From Closterium sp. NIES-65 (taxonomy: Eukaryota > Streptophyta > Zygnematophyceae > Desmidiales > Closteriaceae): DNA of 64,000 nt. The DNA is taken from NCBI GenBank assembly GCA_948144175.1, contig CANXME010000302.1:1-64000 (forward strand), written 5' to 3'. How positions within the stretch are numbered: the first letter of the stretch is position 1; each line of letters opens with the position of its first letter. Shown here piece after piece: positions 62,301 through 64,000 of the stretch. The notes beneath the pieces are model-generated. The model saw only the letters and a list, made by a program, of their open reading frames with translations. It made no database searches and had not been told where the DNA came from. The position numbers and the translations under genes are program-made.

Positions 62301-62731
62301 TACTCGACACTCAGAACCTCCGCCTGCCCATCACTCCAAAACTCCGCCCTCGATACTGTGGGCCATTTCGAATCAGTCACATGGTTACGCCAGTCACCGC
62401 GCACCTCCTCCTCCCTGCTGATTGGTACGTCAGCCCCTCGTTCCACGTCAGCTTACTTCGCCCTTACGTGCCATCCACCAGCCAACTCCCACGACATCGA
62501 CCCACCAGCATGACACGACCACCAACCGAACCAGTCATCACCCCCGACAAGATCCTGAGCCACAGAGTTCGCGACCCTCGAGGAGCCCGAAAAGTGGAGT
62601 TTCTGATCCGCTGGAAAGATCGTACCCCCACCGAGGACAATTGGGTTCCCCTGGAGAAAGTTGAAAATCACCCCGTCGTCACCGACTACCTACGTAGCCG
62701 CAATTTCCGAGACATCCACGCGCTTTCATAA
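59342..62731 (+). mobile_element. pol region of the LTR element
   Basis: Aspartic-protease-like part (FIDGGASHS), reverse transcriptase (CIDYRALN, VYLDDILVYS), RNase H (VVTDASDIAIGAVL), integrase with its zinc-binding and core regions, and a C-terminal chromodomain (VEFLIRWKDRTPTEDNW) that places it among the chromoviruses. Confidence 0.92.
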
Positions 62732-62758
62732 GGAGGACCTCCTTAGGAGGGGGGGTAG

Positions 62759-63090
62759 TGTAAGGAAATTCCCTTTTCCTTACTTCGCGTCCCTGCTCAA
62801 CGCGTACATCACTGTAGCACCTCAGTCATCACCGTTGCCACTCGCGACCATCGCATCATTCATCATCCCGCCCTTTTCGCACATCGCATCCCGACCTCAC
62901 GGCTCGGCTGGTAACCCGCGCTCCGGGCCTACGCTTCGACACTTTCCCAACCTCAGTCCCAGGCACGTCGCGCGACCATTACCGTTACCACTGTAGTTTC
63001 GCTATATAATGTTCGCTCATGCCTTCGCTCATTCGTATTCTTGCTTCGATAGTGCAATTCTCGTTCGTTCACTCAATTGCACTCGTAACA
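62759..63090 (+). repeat. 3' LTR
   Basis: 332 bp partner of 57570-57901, directly followed by the second copy of the ATATG target duplication. Confidence 0.95.
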
Positions 63091-63349
63091 ATATGCCGCC
63101 TCTGACATCAGCGGCCACGACTCGTTATTTAGTTCAGCAAACCAAAATACCGTCTGCTTTTGCTTTTGGGATGGCGTATAAAACCATACACTGTGCAATT
63201 CATAAATGATTTCAAGTAATATTTTGAACATTACGACCTTGTCTTGTATATATTAGCAAAACTTGAAGAAAACAGCAAGGTTCGACTATCAAGAAAACAA
63301 CATATATACAGATACATTCACAAGTTGTGCATCAAAACAATGTGCATAC

Positions 63350-64000
63350 TCAGTCATCCACTTCCTCTTCTCCTGTCTCGGGCCCTTCAAACATCTCTTC
63401 CAGAGGTGGTGGTGGCACTGGCATGCATGCTTGCCCCCTCTCCCCGGACAGGACGCACAGCGCCTCGGCGTCTCTGAGGGCGGCGTCCAGGTCGATGTGG
63501 CAGCTGAGGTCGTTGGCGAACTTGAGCAGCGAGTCAAACTCCATCTGCCATGCCATCACACAACACTCCTGCCGTCAACCTAGGCAGATCCAATAATGTC
63601 ATGCACTACTCATCCCCTCATACCCCATACACCAACAGGCATCCTCTACTTCCCCATCACATAGTCAATCCCCCGTGCCCCCTCTTCTTCCCCCCTTCTA
63701 CGGCCGCACCTGTTCATCCATGATGCGGCGGCGGTGGCGTTTAAGCACGGCGGCAGCAACGAAGAGGTGCAGGTGCTGCGACAGGTGGCAGCTCCACAGC
63801 GCCTCCCACAGCCGGCATGTATCCTCGAACTCAAACTCCCTGCCACCCTCCCGTGCAGCACAGAGCAGGTCAGCACCGAAGCAGAGCAATAACGGCGCAC
63901 GCGGCACACCAGGGGAACAAGTGGGCAGAGCCGGTGCTCCATGTGGCATGCATGGGAGGCAGCAAGCAGGGCAGGTGGGCATGGCGTACCTGCTGTTGTA
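63350..64000 (-). CDS. TBC-domain RabGAP, C-terminal part
   Basis: End of a Rab GTPase-activating protein of the Gyp7/TBC1D15-like plant group; the rest lies beyond the window edge. Exons on the minus strand: 64000-63990 (partial), 63839-63710 and 63544-63350. They read YNSR, EFEFEDTCRLWEALWSCHLS, QHLHLFVAAAVLKRHRRRIM, then MEFDSLLKFANDLSCHIDLD, AALRDAEALCVLSGERG and an acidic end EEMFEGPETGEEEVDD. Phases agree across both introns. These blocks are the last helices of the TBC domain and the short tail typical of the family; the catalytic Arg and Gln fingers are outside the window. Confidence 0.9.

Larger units (their letters stand above)
57570..63090 (+). mobile_element. Ty3/gypsy LTR retrotransposon, chromovirus
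   Basis: A full-length element of 5521 bp. It has two 332-bp LTRs (TG...CA), a 5-bp target duplication ATATG at 57565-57569 and 63091-63095, a primer-binding site TGGTATCAGAGC at 57904-57915 (initiator tRNA-Met type) and a purine-rich tract at about 62731-62757. Order of parts is gag, protease, reverse transcriptase, RNase H, integrase, chromodomain, as in Ty3/gypsy chromoviruses. The LTRs differ at only a handful of sites (roughly 1 percent), so the insertion is recent. The inner region looks nearly whole with about two breaks. No nested insertion was seen. Confidence 0.95.

Overview
The window is nuclear DNA from a streptophyte: a green plant or, more likely, a charophyte green alga such as a zygnematophyte. 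That placement is an inference. It rests on plant-type gene families (an ALE2-like receptor kinase, a QUA2/TSD2-type pectin methyltransferase, a DUF220 pair, a DTX44/45-type MATE carrier, cytosolic plant G6PDH, an SQS1-like R3H/G-patch protein) combined with short GT-AG introns, GC-rich codons and an unusual load of simple-sequence arrays inside introns. No prokaryotic signal was seen. Exon maps were built by hand from splice sites, reading-frame phase and family resemblance; none has transcript support.

Layout. 26-3929 (+) MYB-like gene A, with a disturbed 3' half; 4470-10019 (+) BSD-domain protein; 11709-13857 (+) MYB-like gene B, paralogue of A; 14645-18625 (+) histone-deacetylase-fold enzyme with a possible organelle leader; 19107-23525 (+) glucose-6-phosphate dehydrogenase; 24656-30060 (-) ALE2/PERK-like receptor kinase; 31870-37735 (-) SQS1-like R3H/G-patch protein; 38288-39485 (-) AP-1 sigma adaptin; 40215-43792 (+) pectin-methyltransferase-like protein; 44048-44120 (-) tRNA-Glu(UUC); 44210-49268 (+) plastid-type MATE carrier; 49653-52064 (+) NECAP; 52501-54255 and 55000-56585 (-) tandem DUF220 paralogues; 57570-63090 a young Ty3/gypsy chromovirus with 332-bp LTRs and a 5-bp target duplication; 63350-64000 (-) C-terminal end of a TBC RabGAP that continues past the window.

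The neighbours do not form one pathway, although three (AP-1 sigma, NECAP, RabGAP) belong to membrane traffic and two (receptor kinase, pectin methyltransferase) to the cell surface or wall.

The most unusual signal is intron architecture. In four introns of three genes a minisatellite starts exactly at the exon end, and every unit repeats the last exon bases together with the 5' splice site, giving runs of 3 to about 27 near-identical donors. In three further introns (two in G6PDH, one in the BSD gene) a piece of the neighbouring exon is duplicated, and no copy has a usable acceptor. Several one-base frame shifts in otherwise clean host genes sit mostly at C/G homopolymers and may be sequence errors.
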